From Podospora pseudoanserina (taxonomy: Eukaryota; Ascomycota; Sordariomycetes; Sordariales; Podosporaceae), in contig NC_085920.1 in the NCBI RefSeq assembly GCF_035222485.1, positions 3,782,001 through 3,846,000 of the forward strand: a stretch of 64,000 nt of DNA, written 5' to 3'. Shown piece by piece: positions 23,838 to 34,351 of this stretch. The translations under genes were made by a program, and so were the position numbers. Position 1 is the stretch's first letter; every line of letters begins with the position of its first letter. Below the pieces are notes generated by a model. The model was not told where the DNA came from and searched no databases. It worked only from the letters and a program-made list of their open reading frames with translations.

Positions 23838-24585
23838 GATGAAAGATGAAGTTGCTTCTGTGTGGTCGCGGTCTGAAAGAGACGGCCTGGGAATTGGAGG
23901 TGAGTGGTGTGTTTGTGTGTGAAGGGCTGGATGGTGAGGAAAAAAGAGGTTTCAAGATCGTTCAGGTCCTGCCGTACTTATACAAAAATCGAGAGTGGTT
24001 ATCAGTCCGCAGAAACCACCTCCATCATTGCACAATCTGCTGTGATCGGTCCAACTCTCGGCGCGGTCTAGAGTGAGATGGTATGCTCGTTGTTGAAGAT
24101 GTGCTGCAGGAACGCGGGAATCAGGGGCTGTCTCAAAACTTCCTTGTTCAAAAAGGGGGGCCTGGAATGCTGACCGGATCGTGACCCCAGAGTCAACAAA
24201 GAGCGGGGTCACATACCGTGCCCAACTTTCTTCGCGGCACTCTCCACGGATATCTGAAGAAAATATCATCAACTGTTGAAACCTAGAGCCGTTCAAGGGT
24301 TCGGTTTGGGTGAGATGGCGGGTGGGAACAGTTCCAGGTGACCAGGTTGGAAGAATGCGGGTATTGCGGGATTCGTCCCGTTCCGAGATGATCAGTCGGG
24401 TCAAAGATGGCAAGATCAACTCTGGACCGCCGTGGAAGAGGAAGGTGTGCCTGGTCTGTCGTGCTGTATTTGGTCTTGCACCTGTCTCTGTGAGGAATTA
24501 GATTTTCCTCCAACAACCAGCTCATCCTCTCCCTCACCTCAAGATCACCGCCCACCGGTCTTCAACATACCTCGATCAACGAGCC
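23838..24585. other. Intergenic, promoter of the Gly/Leu-rich gene and upstream flank of the interrupted frame
   Basis: No gene is seen. The pyrimidine-rich stretch at about 24505-24580 looks like a 5' leader for the frame that starts at 24586. Confidence 0.45.
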
Positions 24586-25431
24586 ATGACAGTCGAGCCA
24601 GAAGCTCCGTCAACGACAGACGCAATAGACTCGAGGCGATGGAGGAACATGCCCGGATCGTACCCATCCCCGACTCAATCGCGGCCAGACTCTCCCGTGC
24701 CAACGTCCAACACCCCGGCCAGCGATAGCCCCTAGAGAGGTACTCCCGATGCCACAACCGACAGCAGACAATCCATCACCTTCCCGCCCCTCTCCCGAAA
24801 TCCCAGCAGTTCGCCGGCCTCGATTGCCTACTTCCCACGAGCTCGCAGTGCTGCCTCGTCCCATGCCCAATTCGGAGAGCCTTCAATAGCATCCAGCTCA
24901 TGCTCTGCTGCCTTTCGGCCAGCCCTCTCATGGACCACACATCAGGGCACTCCGTTCAGTTTCTTTAGCGCTACCAAGTCACCAGACCATTTCATTGTCG
25001 ACTTTTCGGACCGAGCCCTCTCCTCGTTGGCAACCCCTTCGTCACCTGCACGGTCAACCGTCCCCCCATCAGGGACAGAAAAGACTACGCCATCACCACC
25101 ACCACCACCCAAGAATTCCATCAAGGGTAGGGCGAAGCGGCGGAAGAGCAGGGCCCTCAGTTTCTTGGATCCAGACCTGAGATTTGCGCTTTGTCTCATC
25201 TGTGTATGGGCCTGTCTCTTCTTTTCGTTTTGCAGTCTCTTTTTGGTTGGATCTTGCTGGGGATGGTGGGGAGGTCGCAAGAACAACCCCTGGTCACCCG
25301 ATCGTTCATGTATCAAGCACAAATCTCTCATGAAGCAATACGAGGACCAACGCGAGCTGAGGCAGTACGGTGTACGACAGCCAGTCATACACGCAAATGG
25401 CCATGGCGGACCTTCTGGGCCTCGTGGCTGA
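24586..25431 (+). pseudogene. Interrupted Ser/Pro-rich reading frame with a C-terminal hydrophobic segment
   Basis: From ATG 24586 (GAGCCATGA context) a protein-like frame reads MTVEPEAPSTTDAIDSRRW onward, hits TAG at 24733-24735, then stays open in the same frame to 25431. The second part has coding-like composition: SIAYFPRARSAASSHAQFG, TKSPDHFIVDFSDRALSSL, a PPPPPK run, a basic KGRAKRRKSRALSFLDPDLR stretch, then a hydrophobic stretch with LCLICVWACLFFSF. There is no ATG between the TAG and the hydrophobic segment. An intron removing the stop is possible (GTCCAA at 24705 to ACAG at 24764 keeps frame), but that donor is poor. I do not recognise the family. It is either a host gene broken by one stop, a gene with an unusual intron, or chance. 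Confidence 0.35.
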
Positions 25432-25516
25432 TGGGATGGAGAACATGTGCCTTGAAAGCAGCGCTAGAGAAGTATACATCAGTAGTAAGATTAATAGTAC
25501 GTACGAGAGCTTGACT

Positions 25517-26357
25517 CTACTCGGATTGCTCATCTTTCAGTGCCATGGCAATACAACTAAACCTCAAGTCTTGCCCACCAGACTCGTGTTCCAACTTGAT
25601 TATCCTCCCCAGACCTAACTCCAACGCCTTGGGGCTTAGGACGTCTTCGTCATCCCCTAGCTCACCCCTGTCCAACGGACCCTCTCTGCTCCCTTCCAAC
25701 TCCCAGAGCCGTCCGTTTGCTTTGACGTAACCGACGAAATGTTGGCCTAGCCCTACGGACCTGTCTCTTGGCTCGGCGGTATCGCCCATTGCTGCTACGG
25801 ATTGGTGGGCCTCTTCAAATGCCTTGTTGTCGTACAATAATTCTGCACGTTCTTCTCTTGGCAACGGGGCTGCGTCCTTGCGAATTTGATCGAGGGTGCT
25901 GCCGGGATGGATGAGGGAGGCGGCGGGGCCGTTGATAGAGCAGTGGAGGAGGGCGTAGGAGCCGCAGGCGTCGCCGATGGTTTGTTGGAACCATATTATG
26001 GGGGCTGAGGAGGAGGGGTTGCTGTTGCCGTGGTAATAGGTTTTGGGGTCGCCGAGACGGGCGTCTTCGGATTGGCGGTCGAGGGCCCAGGAGGGGGTGA
26101 GGGGAATGATGGCTATGAGGGCGAGGCAGGGGCGGGGGATGTGGGCGAGGGCTGGGGGGGAGAAGGAGTAGATGTCGTGGAAGGTGATGGAAGGGGGGAG
26201 GCCGAGGGTGTGAGCGAGGGTGGTGAAGACTTCGGGGTGGTTTTCTGGAAGAGGTCAGTGATGAATGTTCGGGGAATAGGGAGAAGATGAGGTGTGTACC
26301 GAGCATGGTGAAGTATTTCTTCTCGGTGGCCATTTTTGCTGGTTCATTCGGTTCCAT
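25517..26357 (-). CDS. Ubiquitin carboxyl-terminal hydrolase, UCH (C12) family
   Basis: Cysteine protease that trims small adducts from ubiquitin (yeast Yuh1/human UCHL3 type). Exons on the minus strand are 26357-26300 and 26244-25517 (261 aa). The alternative ATG at 26333 gives 253 aa and starts MATEKKYFTML. The 55-nt intron has a GTACAC donor, a CACTGACC branch and a CCAG acceptor, and it restores YFTML-ENHPEVFTTLAHTLGL. The active-site region is WFQQTIGDACGSYALLHC, holding the oxyanion Gln and the nucleophile Cys. The catalytic His lies in HFVGYVKANGRLWELEG. At the usual catalytic Asp position (YELDG in animals) this protein has Glu (WELEG). The protein ends RFSCIAMALKDEQSE, resembling the UCH C-terminal RFNAIALS strand. 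Confidence 0.92.
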
Positions 26358-28028
26358 TATGAAGTCTTCAATTGCACACTTATGAAACACGCTGAGGTTG
26401 CAGATTTGGTAGAAAACGAGCGATGAATTAATTGACTGCTGTTATAAGAAGTAGGGCAGGAGCGGTGTGAGCACGTCAGTCAAGACAGGAAGGAGTACGC
26501 AGGCGTCGCTGCCTGGGAAGCTCTGAAGCTCGCCCACCTATCAGTCCACCCGGCCAGCTCTCCCCCGCAGCTTCATTGCAATTTCCCTTCTCGTATAGGA
26601 CTCTTCTGCCTTGTCATTAGTTTGCTTCTTGTGTGCTTGGCATCCTTTCAAATCTGGCGGACATTTATCACGGCCATTGGTTCTAGGATATGGGGAATGG
26701 AGGCATGGAAAATGGAAAAGTGACTACACCCTCATGTTTGATGTTGACAAGATATCTCACATGGAGCTTGAGGGCCAAATCAAGTTTAGCGCACGATCTC
26801 TGGGTAAGCTCGGCAAGCTCCACCCCCGCATTTTCGGTGGACCCTGGACCCTGGCCAGTTGCCCCACATCAACGTCGATCACCGACGACGACAACGATCC
26901 ATTTGACATCCCAACATCCCATCAAGAGACGATGAAGGTCACGATAAGTGATATGATGTAGGCTTTAGCATTCTCAAGTCGCCCATGTCGACGTACTGTT
27001 GACAAGCTAGAGCAGCCTTTTCGTCATTGACGGTTGAGGCTGGATGAAATCTAACGATTCAATGTAGCTCAGTTACTTGGCACATTCTGTCGCCTCAGGT
27101 GCACGATTCGGCATGTCCGAGATCTCAGTCCAACTCGGCCTCCAGATCGCACCTCTCATGATCGTGCTTTGTAAGGCGCATCCAGCACGGCCATATTGAT
27201 CTGATGGAAACACGCCGCACAGCACCTACCGGCGCCGAAGACAAAGAAACTGCTGACCGGTGGTTAGTTATCCATCCATTCGCAATCCGTGGTCCTCAAT
27301 TCAAGCCCCAGAGCTTTGCTTTAGGTAACCAAGTTGGAAACAGGGCGGGGTCAGACCTTCCTATGCATGTACGCAACCGTTTCCATGTACATGCATCAAA
27401 GCCCTGCTTATCACCACCATCCAAGGTAACACTTGACAAACGATGACATGACCTCCCGGACCCTGGGAAGCTCCGTTCTACCTCTCCCGGTTCCCACACT
27501 AGTAGGCAACTGCCCCGGACAATTATTTGAAAAGAAAAAAAGAACGTTACTGCTGGCTTGCATGACACCCATCCCTTCAGGGTCCAGAAAAGCGTCAAGT
27601 CCATTGATGAGATCATCATGATTAGCTCACCCCCGGTCCCAATCGCAAGGTTCCAGCCCATGATCCATGATCTGAGGCAGGTAGGTAGCTTAGCTTTCCA
27701 CCTCTCTGCTGAGAGATCGTCAGGAGTGGGCAGATGATAATGCAGTCGCACGCACCCCTTCTTTCTTCTTAAACCCCGCTCCTGCCCACAAATCTTTCCA
27801 AACCTTTCTTCTGTTCCCCTCCAAGCTCAACTCGAATACAAACACATCGTGAACACAAACCAGGGCTTTTCAACGGAGAGCTCTCTCAGGATCCACCTTT
27901 GTCGATAGTGTAAAACCCGATACTCGTAACACAACATTAACCGATTCACCTACCTCGAGCTATCCAAGGAAGCTCACCCTAACCAGCCTCACCCATCATC
28001 ACCACCACCACAACAACAACAAGACAGC
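26358..28028. other. Intergenic, divergent promoters of the UCH and CON-8-like genes
   Basis: No gene is assigned. An open frame at 26611-26961 (116 codons) has no recognisable motif. The last 250 bases before 28029 are pyrimidine/CA-rich, as expected for a leader. Confidence 0.45.
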
Positions 28029-28419
28029 ATGGCCGATAACATGCCCTCCGGCCCCGAGTTCCGCACCGGCCGCGCCGATTCTACCTCTTCTACTTCCTCC
28101 ACCAGCACGACCAACACCGTCAACTCCAGCTCTGAAATGCCCAAGGCACCACCTCGCCGGGTAAGTTTATTTTCCAGCAAACCAACACAACAGCAAAGTA
28201 CTAATCCCCCCCAAGAGATCAAGCCACCTCTTCGAAGGTCTCGAAGCCCAAAAACGCTCCCAAGACCCGGCCGCAGTAGCAAGACGCCAGAGCATGAACG
28301 AGCAACGCCCCAAGTCGGGCTTCATCGGCAGCATGTGGAACAAGTATGTCCTTTCCCCTACCATCTCATCTTCCACCTGTCTAAGCTGACCACCTATCAG
28401 CTGGGTCCACGGCCAGTAG
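28029..28419 (+). CDS. Small CON-8-like conidiation-associated protein
   Basis: Three exons (28029-28160, 28216-28343, 28401-28419) encode 92 aa. The introns have GTAAGT and GTATGT donors with TACTAAT and GCTGAC branch sites. The N-terminal 44 residues are Ser/Thr-rich. The conserved C-terminal part reads HLFEGLEAQKR, ARRQSMNEQRPKSGFIGSMW and NNWVHGQ. The combination of an LFEGL helix, an RRQS phospho-like site and a GFIGSMWNNW end is typical of small conidiation-specific proteins of the CON-8 group in filamentous ascomycetes. No enzymatic domain is present. The family name is from memory and is less certain than the gene model. Confidence 0.75.
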
Positions 28420-29961
28420 TAAAAACACTATACTGCTGGAGTTCATCAGAGGGCATGAAAAAGTCCCTCCTTGCTGTTGTTTCCGTTACAGGGTTTTGTT
28501 CGGGTTTGGTGTTCTTCTGATCATGGATGGCAATGCGGAAAGCACGAAAGCCTACCTACCTATTGCTGTTTTTTTGTTTTTTTTTTGGCAATTAATATTT
28601 CTCTTGTCTGACACCAATGGCAAAACTGACCAAGACTGTTTTGCTTATCATACCTTACCTTACTTAATTTGATAAATGCGAAAAAAAAAAACCACAAACC
28701 TTGAATTAATCTGTTAGCTGCCCCTTTCTCATAGGGAGAGACGTTGTTTTTATATCAAACTTGGTACCTACTTTGGCCCGGCGAGTTGTGACCCCCTCTT
28801 CCCAGACGAACCTTTCATTAATCTTGTCCAAGGCTAATACTCCCACAGCATACGATATTCTTTTGAAAGACATCACTTGTTATCTCTAGTAGTCCTGACA
28901 GACACCCCCCGATAAGAACAACACCCAAGTCGATGTGAATGCCCTTGGAATTGCCCACTGAGATGGATGTATCGCATGCGTTTGAACATAACACAGCATG
29001 TTTGCCAAATTATTTCCCCCCCGGCGGTCTTGAAATCAGGAAAGGGTTGATTGCCTGAACAGGGCCTTGTTTTGATTCATATTAACTAATAATTACCCGC
29101 CTCTTGATTAAGCCACCAAGTAATACCAAAGCCGTAAAGTGCTTCAGAGGCGGTGCTTGCTAGATATTTCCAATACACAAAGAAGCATATCCTCTACAAA
29201 CCACCTAGCTTGTTAACTAACACAATCTGGTGATACCGGCGTCTTCTTTTCCACATGATGGTGTTTTGCTGTGGGGAGCGTGGTGTGTTGATGAGCATTG
29301 GAACAGAATGGTGAAACTGGCTCGGATGGTGGGTGCGCAGCAAGGTAAACAACACAACTGTCAACCTGTTGCCCTACTGTTCACCAGGTAGTTAGCCGTC
29401 TGCCAGCTCACCTACATACAACAAGGGTGTTTGACCAAGGCTGGTGCTCGCAAAGATTGAGATTGGTTAGGGTCCGGGTAGGTGGGAGGAGATGGTGGTG
29501 CCGTCGGACGGGATGCGATTATGGGGTGTGTCGCTCAGGAAGAGAGATGTTGGATGCGGGCACGATCAGGAGGAGCAGGGTTGGCGTTCCAAAAGGGAAC
29601 GGTGAAGGACAGAGCATGTTTGGGCAGTTCTGGGTAGTTCTGGGCAAGGCACCACGGGGAAGCGAGGCAGGGAAGCGTGCTCAAGAGGGCAGGCAGGGAA
29701 GGTGGGAAATAAAAGCGATCATTATCAAACCTCGGGTCCGTGAACTATAAATGAACAAAACCCCTCAGAAAATATTTTGCCGGGCAGAAACTGTACGAGA
29801 TGCCAAAGCTTTTCCACCCTTCTCCCAACACCCCCAACGCCGTCCAAAAGTCGAAAGGAATAGGGGAATTATCGTTTGGTGCCATCGACCGGACCTGTGT
29901 TAAAAACTCGTTTCGTTCGGTTACATCCGGTGCTTTTCGTTTTCTGTGGTGGGTTAATCAA
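28420..29961. other. Intergenic between convergent genes
   Basis: 3' flanks with poly-A and poly-T runs near 28570-28585 and 28681-28690. The open frame at 29427-29750 has no motif. No gene is seen. Confidence 0.5.
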
Positions 29962-31512
29962 TTAGTTGCTGGGCTTGAACTGGTGCTTGAGGCCTTGTTG
30001 GAGCTCACCAAGACGAGTGTAGAGCATGTATAGCGCCATCTTGTTGCATTCATCGGTACCAGTGATCGTGACAAGACGCTCGTTGCTGTTGTCTTGTGGC
30101 TCGTTAATCTTGATGACGCTGCCGCTGATCTGACGGATCTCGTTGATCTTTTGGCCACCCTTGCCGATGATGGCGCCAACCATGTCATTGGGAATGTAGA
30201 TTTGTTGAGTCATAGGTCCACCGGCCGCGCCACCAGAGCCAGCTGCCTGAGGACCGTGAGGACCGGTGTGGGGCTGGGGCCCAACATGTCCGGCGTGTCC
30301 GGCATGGGGTGGCATGTGGGGGGCGGCAGGTCCGTAACCCCCAGCAGCCTGAGCACCAGCAAAGTGCATTGGGACCGCGGGGCCAGGATGTGCCGCCTGA
30401 GGATAAGCGCCATATTGAGGCGCGCCACCGTAGGCCTGGGGCGGCATGTGGTGGGCTCTAGGGTCCGGACGGCGGTTGTTGTAGTGGTCACGCTGACCAA
30501 AATTTCCACCGGCGGGTTGAGGGACGTATGGGACGACAGTCATGCCACCTGTGACGGCAGCAGGACCGCCGCTGCGGGTAGCGTAGGCAGAGGCAGCAGC
30601 CCCGCCAAAGCGCTCGTTGAGCTGTTCCAAAAGGGTGCTACCGACATAGTATGTGGCGATGTGTACAGCGTCAGCAACGCCCGTGACGACCAGAGAACGC
30701 TCCGAAGACGCGGGGAGGCAGGAGTCAGATGCGTTCAGGCGGGCACCAGAAGCTTCTTGGATCTCCTTGATGCGAGACCCGCCCTTCCCAATGATGGAGC
30801 CGATCAGAACATGGGGGATCAGAAGACGCAGGGGATAGGTCTTGGAGTGCTGGTTGGAGGGCTCAGACAACGGCTCGTTGTTAAGGGTGCGGATAATCAA
30901 GCCAAAGGCCTGTGCAATGTTGTGTTAGTTGAGCCTAGAAATCAAGACAAAATTGAAGCAGCATACCTTTGCAGCAGCATCAACAACACCGCTGACAGTC
31001 AGAATACGCTCAACGGCGCCCTTCTGATAGTCACTGACAGTGCACTTGGCTCCTGACGATTGTCTGATCTTGGACACATTCTCGCCGCCTTTCCCGATTA
31101 TAGTCGCGGCTTCGGGACTTGAAATAACGGCGCGGATGTGTATCCAGGCAGTCTCATCACGAGACTCTGCAGGGGGGTTCGCCTGCGCCTCAGACGAGGC
31201 GGTATCCACCGTGGTGCTGGTGGTGGGCTTTGTTTCCGGAGCATCGGGGACGACTGTGTCACCCTGATGGTCCGTCGCCTCGAGCTTTTCGCCGTTCGTC
31301 TTCGCCGTGCCGTTAGCCTCAGGGGCCGGGACGGAGGAGGCGGTCTCGTCGTTCAAAGGAGAGATGGAGTCGGCCTTGTTGTCCTCCTGCTGCTCCTTGA
31401 TGACCTTGTCCAAAGCCGGACGTTTGGCCTCGGGCTGGTCGTTGCGGGAGGGGGACGACGTGTCCTCGAGAGGACGCTTGGTGGACTGTGTTGGCTGGGG
31501 AGAGGCGGACAT
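29962..31512 (-). CDS. Three-KH-domain RNA-binding protein (Pbp2/Hek2/Rnc1-like)
   Basis: Exons on the minus strand are 31512-30967 and 30909-29962 (497 aa). The 56-nt intron (GTATGC donor, CAACTAAC branch, ACAG acceptor) joins VVDAAAK to AFGLIIRTLN. Three KH domains each carry the IIGKGG loop: KH1 about 122-186 (EAATIIGKGGENVSKIR), KH2 about 206-275 (LIGSIIGKGGSRIKEIQ) and KH3 about 417-485 (MVGAIIGKGGQKINEIR). Between KH2 and KH3 lies a Gly/Pro/His/Tyr-rich linker of about 140 residues (HMPPQAYGGAPQYGAYPQ), and the N-terminal 120 residues are acidic and disordered. The architecture matches PCBP/hnRNP K-like proteins that bind poly(C)-rich mRNAs and affect stability or localisation. The RNA targets here are unknown. 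Confidence 0.93.
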
Positions 31513-32981
31513 GGTGAAATACCTAATTAAGTGATCTCTTTTTGTTTAAGGGGGAGGAGGATGACTCTTGTTTCACTTTGGAGAGCAAGCCGTTTGCTCA
31601 ATGTCGGATTCTCGAAGGTATTCAATTGAATATTTTATGTTGTTATCTACACCTGAAAGGGTTTTCGAAGAAAACGGGCTAGGTGTAGTGGCGGGGGCGG
31701 GACTGGACTGGGCCGTGAACTGAGGATAGGCTTGACTTGGGCCGGGACGGACTGAAGCTAGGGAGTTCGGGTTGGGTGATGATAGCTTGTCAAAACAAGG
31801 GGACGTTGTGGCTTGAGAGGGCGTGCAAAGATGGAGTGTGTGATCCAGTGCCAACTCAATCGGTGCTGCGCGACAAGCTACAAAGCACTGTGGCGAACTG
31901 ACGGAGACTGTGATGGAGGCGCGACGGGCTGCGGGTGAAGTGCAAGTGAAGTAGTAGAGGAGGTGTTGTGTGAGTGTGCTGATAAAGGCAGGGTGAAGCA
32001 GTAGGTGAGGCAGGTGAGGTAGGTAGGTGAGGTAGGTGGTGATGGAGGTGGTGGGTGACGGGAGTCAAGGCAGAAGGGTCGGGTGGTTCTTGCGGAAAAA
32101 GCACCTTGAGGTATCTCAAACCTTTTGCCTGTCAAACCGGGCGCTCCGTTTCAACTTGCTCTCTCTTTGACCTTCCGTTCCCAGCTCAGCGACAGCTGTA
32201 GTGGGATGCCACGAGTGTCGATGTGTTTGGTGTGTGGAATGCGACCGATGCGCAAGGCAGCGTGCAGGATTAATATCGAAGAGGCAAACCGATCGATGCG
32301 GGAGACCGATGGATACCGTGTGAGTGGGAGACGACAGCACGGGTAGGTGACTGGTCGGGTTCTGTGGCGATGATAAGTTTTCCACGTTCAAAGGGATGAA
32401 GGAAGGAAGAGAGGGCAGGAGGAGGAAGAGGTCGGGTCGGTGTCTCGAAATAATCGAGTTTTGGCTGAGAGGGACGGAAATGGAAGCGAGACCCAGCGTT
32501 TCGCAGCCAGCCTCGCTGGGCGGTGGATGCCCTTTCACCGTGCACTCTTCTGGCCACAGCCGGCCGATGTTCTAATTTGGTGGTAATAGTGGAGCAACCA
32601 TGTCGCGCTCGGCTTCGGATTGGTCCGCCAGCAAGCCAACAGTGGAACGGTAGCAACGCCTCTCTCACCAGTCCTCCATTTTAATTTACAACTCTCTTAA
32701 ACGCATGCTGCCCCATGCTTTGTACGACATATTTGTTTCGTCTACCCGATTCTTCTATTGTGACATATTTCTCGGCAACAAATCTATCGAGCTCCCGATG
32801 TCTTCTTGGAGGGCGGAATATGAAAGAGTAGAATTACATAAAGCTGCGGCTGAAGAAGCGTCACGAGTCTCTGCGGACCTCCACATTCACAATTCAAGAT
32901 CTTCTATTTTCCATCCCACCTGTCCCGCTTCCCGTTTTGCCGCCGCCCTACGCGGAGACCTGATCCTGTTGTCCGAGCCCA
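31513..32981. other. Divergent promoter region between the KH protein and the CENP-K-like gene
   Basis: No gene is seen. Contains a GGTAGGT/GAGGT-rich tract at 32001-32040. Confidence 0.5.
32001..32040. repeat. Degenerate AGGTAGGTG/AGGTGAGG repeat
   Basis: Several overlapping AGGTGAGG and AGGTAGGT units in the KH-gene upstream region. Confidence 0.6.
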
Positions 32982-34018
32982 ATGGAGTTTGAATATGACA
33001 ACCCCGCCAGGGCCCACGAGGCCGACATGGAGCGGACTATACAGGAGCTCAACAAGAGAAAGAGAGAGCTTGAGGAGGCAATCCAGGAGGTTTGTGCCGT
33101 TCCCATATGCTGTGCCTCACCCTGCTAATTCTTCTGCAGTTACGGTCATCTTCAACTGTGCCGGACACCGAGCCCTCACCAGAAGACACACTGGAGATCT
33201 TTACCAAGGCATATGAAGAAGTTGCCGAGTCCAAACCGTTCCTTCCTGCACCAGGCTCGGTTCTGCCAGCCCTGCTTGCCATCAGGAACGCACGCAACAC
33301 AATAAATGAGTCCAATGAGTATCTGGAATCACAGGCGAAGTCACAGGATGAGTTGGCTCGAAAATTGGAGGCCGAAAAGACGGCTTTGCGAGAGCAACAG
33401 GCGCTGAAAACAGCTCTGGAGAACCGTATTCAATCTCTACGGGACGGGCTCGAGAACAAGCAAGAAAAGACGCCGGAGCAGATGGCCAAGGAGCGCATTG
33501 CCGAGCTCAAGCGACAAAAAAAGGAGTGGGAAAACAGAACAGCCAAATTAACCAAGGACCTTGATTGGTTCATTGAAGAGCACTTGGGGCCTATGTTGGC
33601 AGCCGAAGAGCTCGGCGGGCCGGTTGTTGGGCAGCTGACGGACATCGACCCTGAAGATCTGAGTGCTGGCTTCAGTGTTCAGGGGAAGCTGAAAAAGGCT
33701 AAAGACCAGCCAGACATTGACAAGCGACAGAGACGAATAGACGAGATCTGGGGAGCTCAGGACCAGCAAGGCGAGAGCAACAAGAGAAAACGAGAGGAGG
33801 ACGAAGCATCTGCTGCGGTTGCTGACATTAGGCGTCTCATTGAGCAACTGATGAACAAGCTGGTGGAGTCACAAGGTGACAACTCGGCAAGCTACTTGAA
33901 GATATCCAAGGAGACAGCCGCGGTCCGGTTTCTCGTCCGATCCAAGGTCGCCTCATTTCATCCCAAGGATGCACAAAAGTTGCGACTTGTAGATTTCGGG
34001 AGGGATATCGATGATTAG
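32982..34018 (+). CDS. CENP-K/Sim4-like kinetochore subunit
   Basis: Probable constitutive-centromere (CCAN) coiled-coil subunit. Exons are 32982-33089 and 33140-34018 (328 aa). The 50-nt intron (GTTTGT donor, TGCTAAT branch, GCAG acceptor) is phase 0. The protein is mostly helical with heptad-like charged stretches at about 10-40 and 90-175. The C-terminal half resembles vertebrate CENP-K in order: a WFIEEHLGPML segment like the LGEFLEDHF region, an IEQLMNKLV helix like LEILINRLF, then SYLKISKETAAVRFLVRSKV and FHPKDAQKLRLVDFG, which parallel CENP-K's YVKISDSFW and RHPEDPTRIRLEAF. A KRKREED basic patch may be an NLS. Assignment is by motif order only. Confidence 0.75.
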
Positions 34019-34203
34019 TCATTCAGGGGTCGTAGGAAGCCGTTACATGTTGCAGGCATCACAGCCACGACGATCTTCCGTTTCAATACTGTTCCCCAGT
34101 TGAATCATAATTCGCCTTTGGGAATGCGATTCATATCATCACCATCGACAGGCTCCAATGACGTTGTGGCATGCTCGCCCCAATTGACCAATGAGATGCT
34201 ACA

Positions 34204-34210
34204 TGACTCA
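34204..34210 (+). promoter_or_regulatory. TGACTCA (GCN4/CPC-1 or AP-1 type) site
   Basis: Perfect 7-mer palindromic site 142 bases before the dUTPase start. A chance match is possible. Confidence 0.35.
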
Positions 34211-34253
34211 CCCAGCTCCCTCCCACCCCTTGCATTTCAATTAAGCCAACGCG

Positions 34254-34294
34254 ACGCGTTATCCAAAACGCAAAACGCAAAACGCAAAACGCGT
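34254..34294 (+). promoter_or_regulatory. Two MCB (ACGCGT) elements flanking an AAAACGC array
   Basis: ACGCGT occurs at 34254-34259 and 34289-34294, with four AAAACGC units (34265-34292) between them that run into the second box. MCB boxes bind MBF (Mbp1/Res-type factors) and drive G1/S transcription of replication genes. The position 58-98 bases before the dUTPase ATG fits this. Confidence 0.7.
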
Positions 34295-34351
34295 CTCCCA
34301 CTTCCCAATTCTTCCCACTACTAATATTACTGGCAAGCCTCCAAGAAGAAC

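Larger units (their letters stand above)
34019..34351 (+). promoter_or_regulatory. Compact dUTPase promoter
   Basis: The 333 bases between the CENP-K-like stop and the dUTPase ATG contain a TGACTCA at 34204-34210 and two perfect ACGCGT boxes separated by an AAAACGC array. The elements are listed separately. Confidence 0.6.

Noticed and set aside
22974-23849. 291-codon plus-strand frame rich in Thr/Glu repeats
   Set aside because: It is the complement of the Gly/Leu repeat gene; the minus strand has a signal peptide and a clean intron, while this frame has neither.
15162-26357. CYP505, ACR3 and neighbours as a biosynthetic or arsenic-resistance cluster
   Set aside because: No polyketide, peptide or terpene synthase and no arsenate reductase or methyltransferase are present; the genes look independent.
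26611-26961. 116-codon frame between the UCH and CON-8-like genes
   Set aside because: It could be a tiny gene, but there is no family feature, no intron evidence and no sensible leader.
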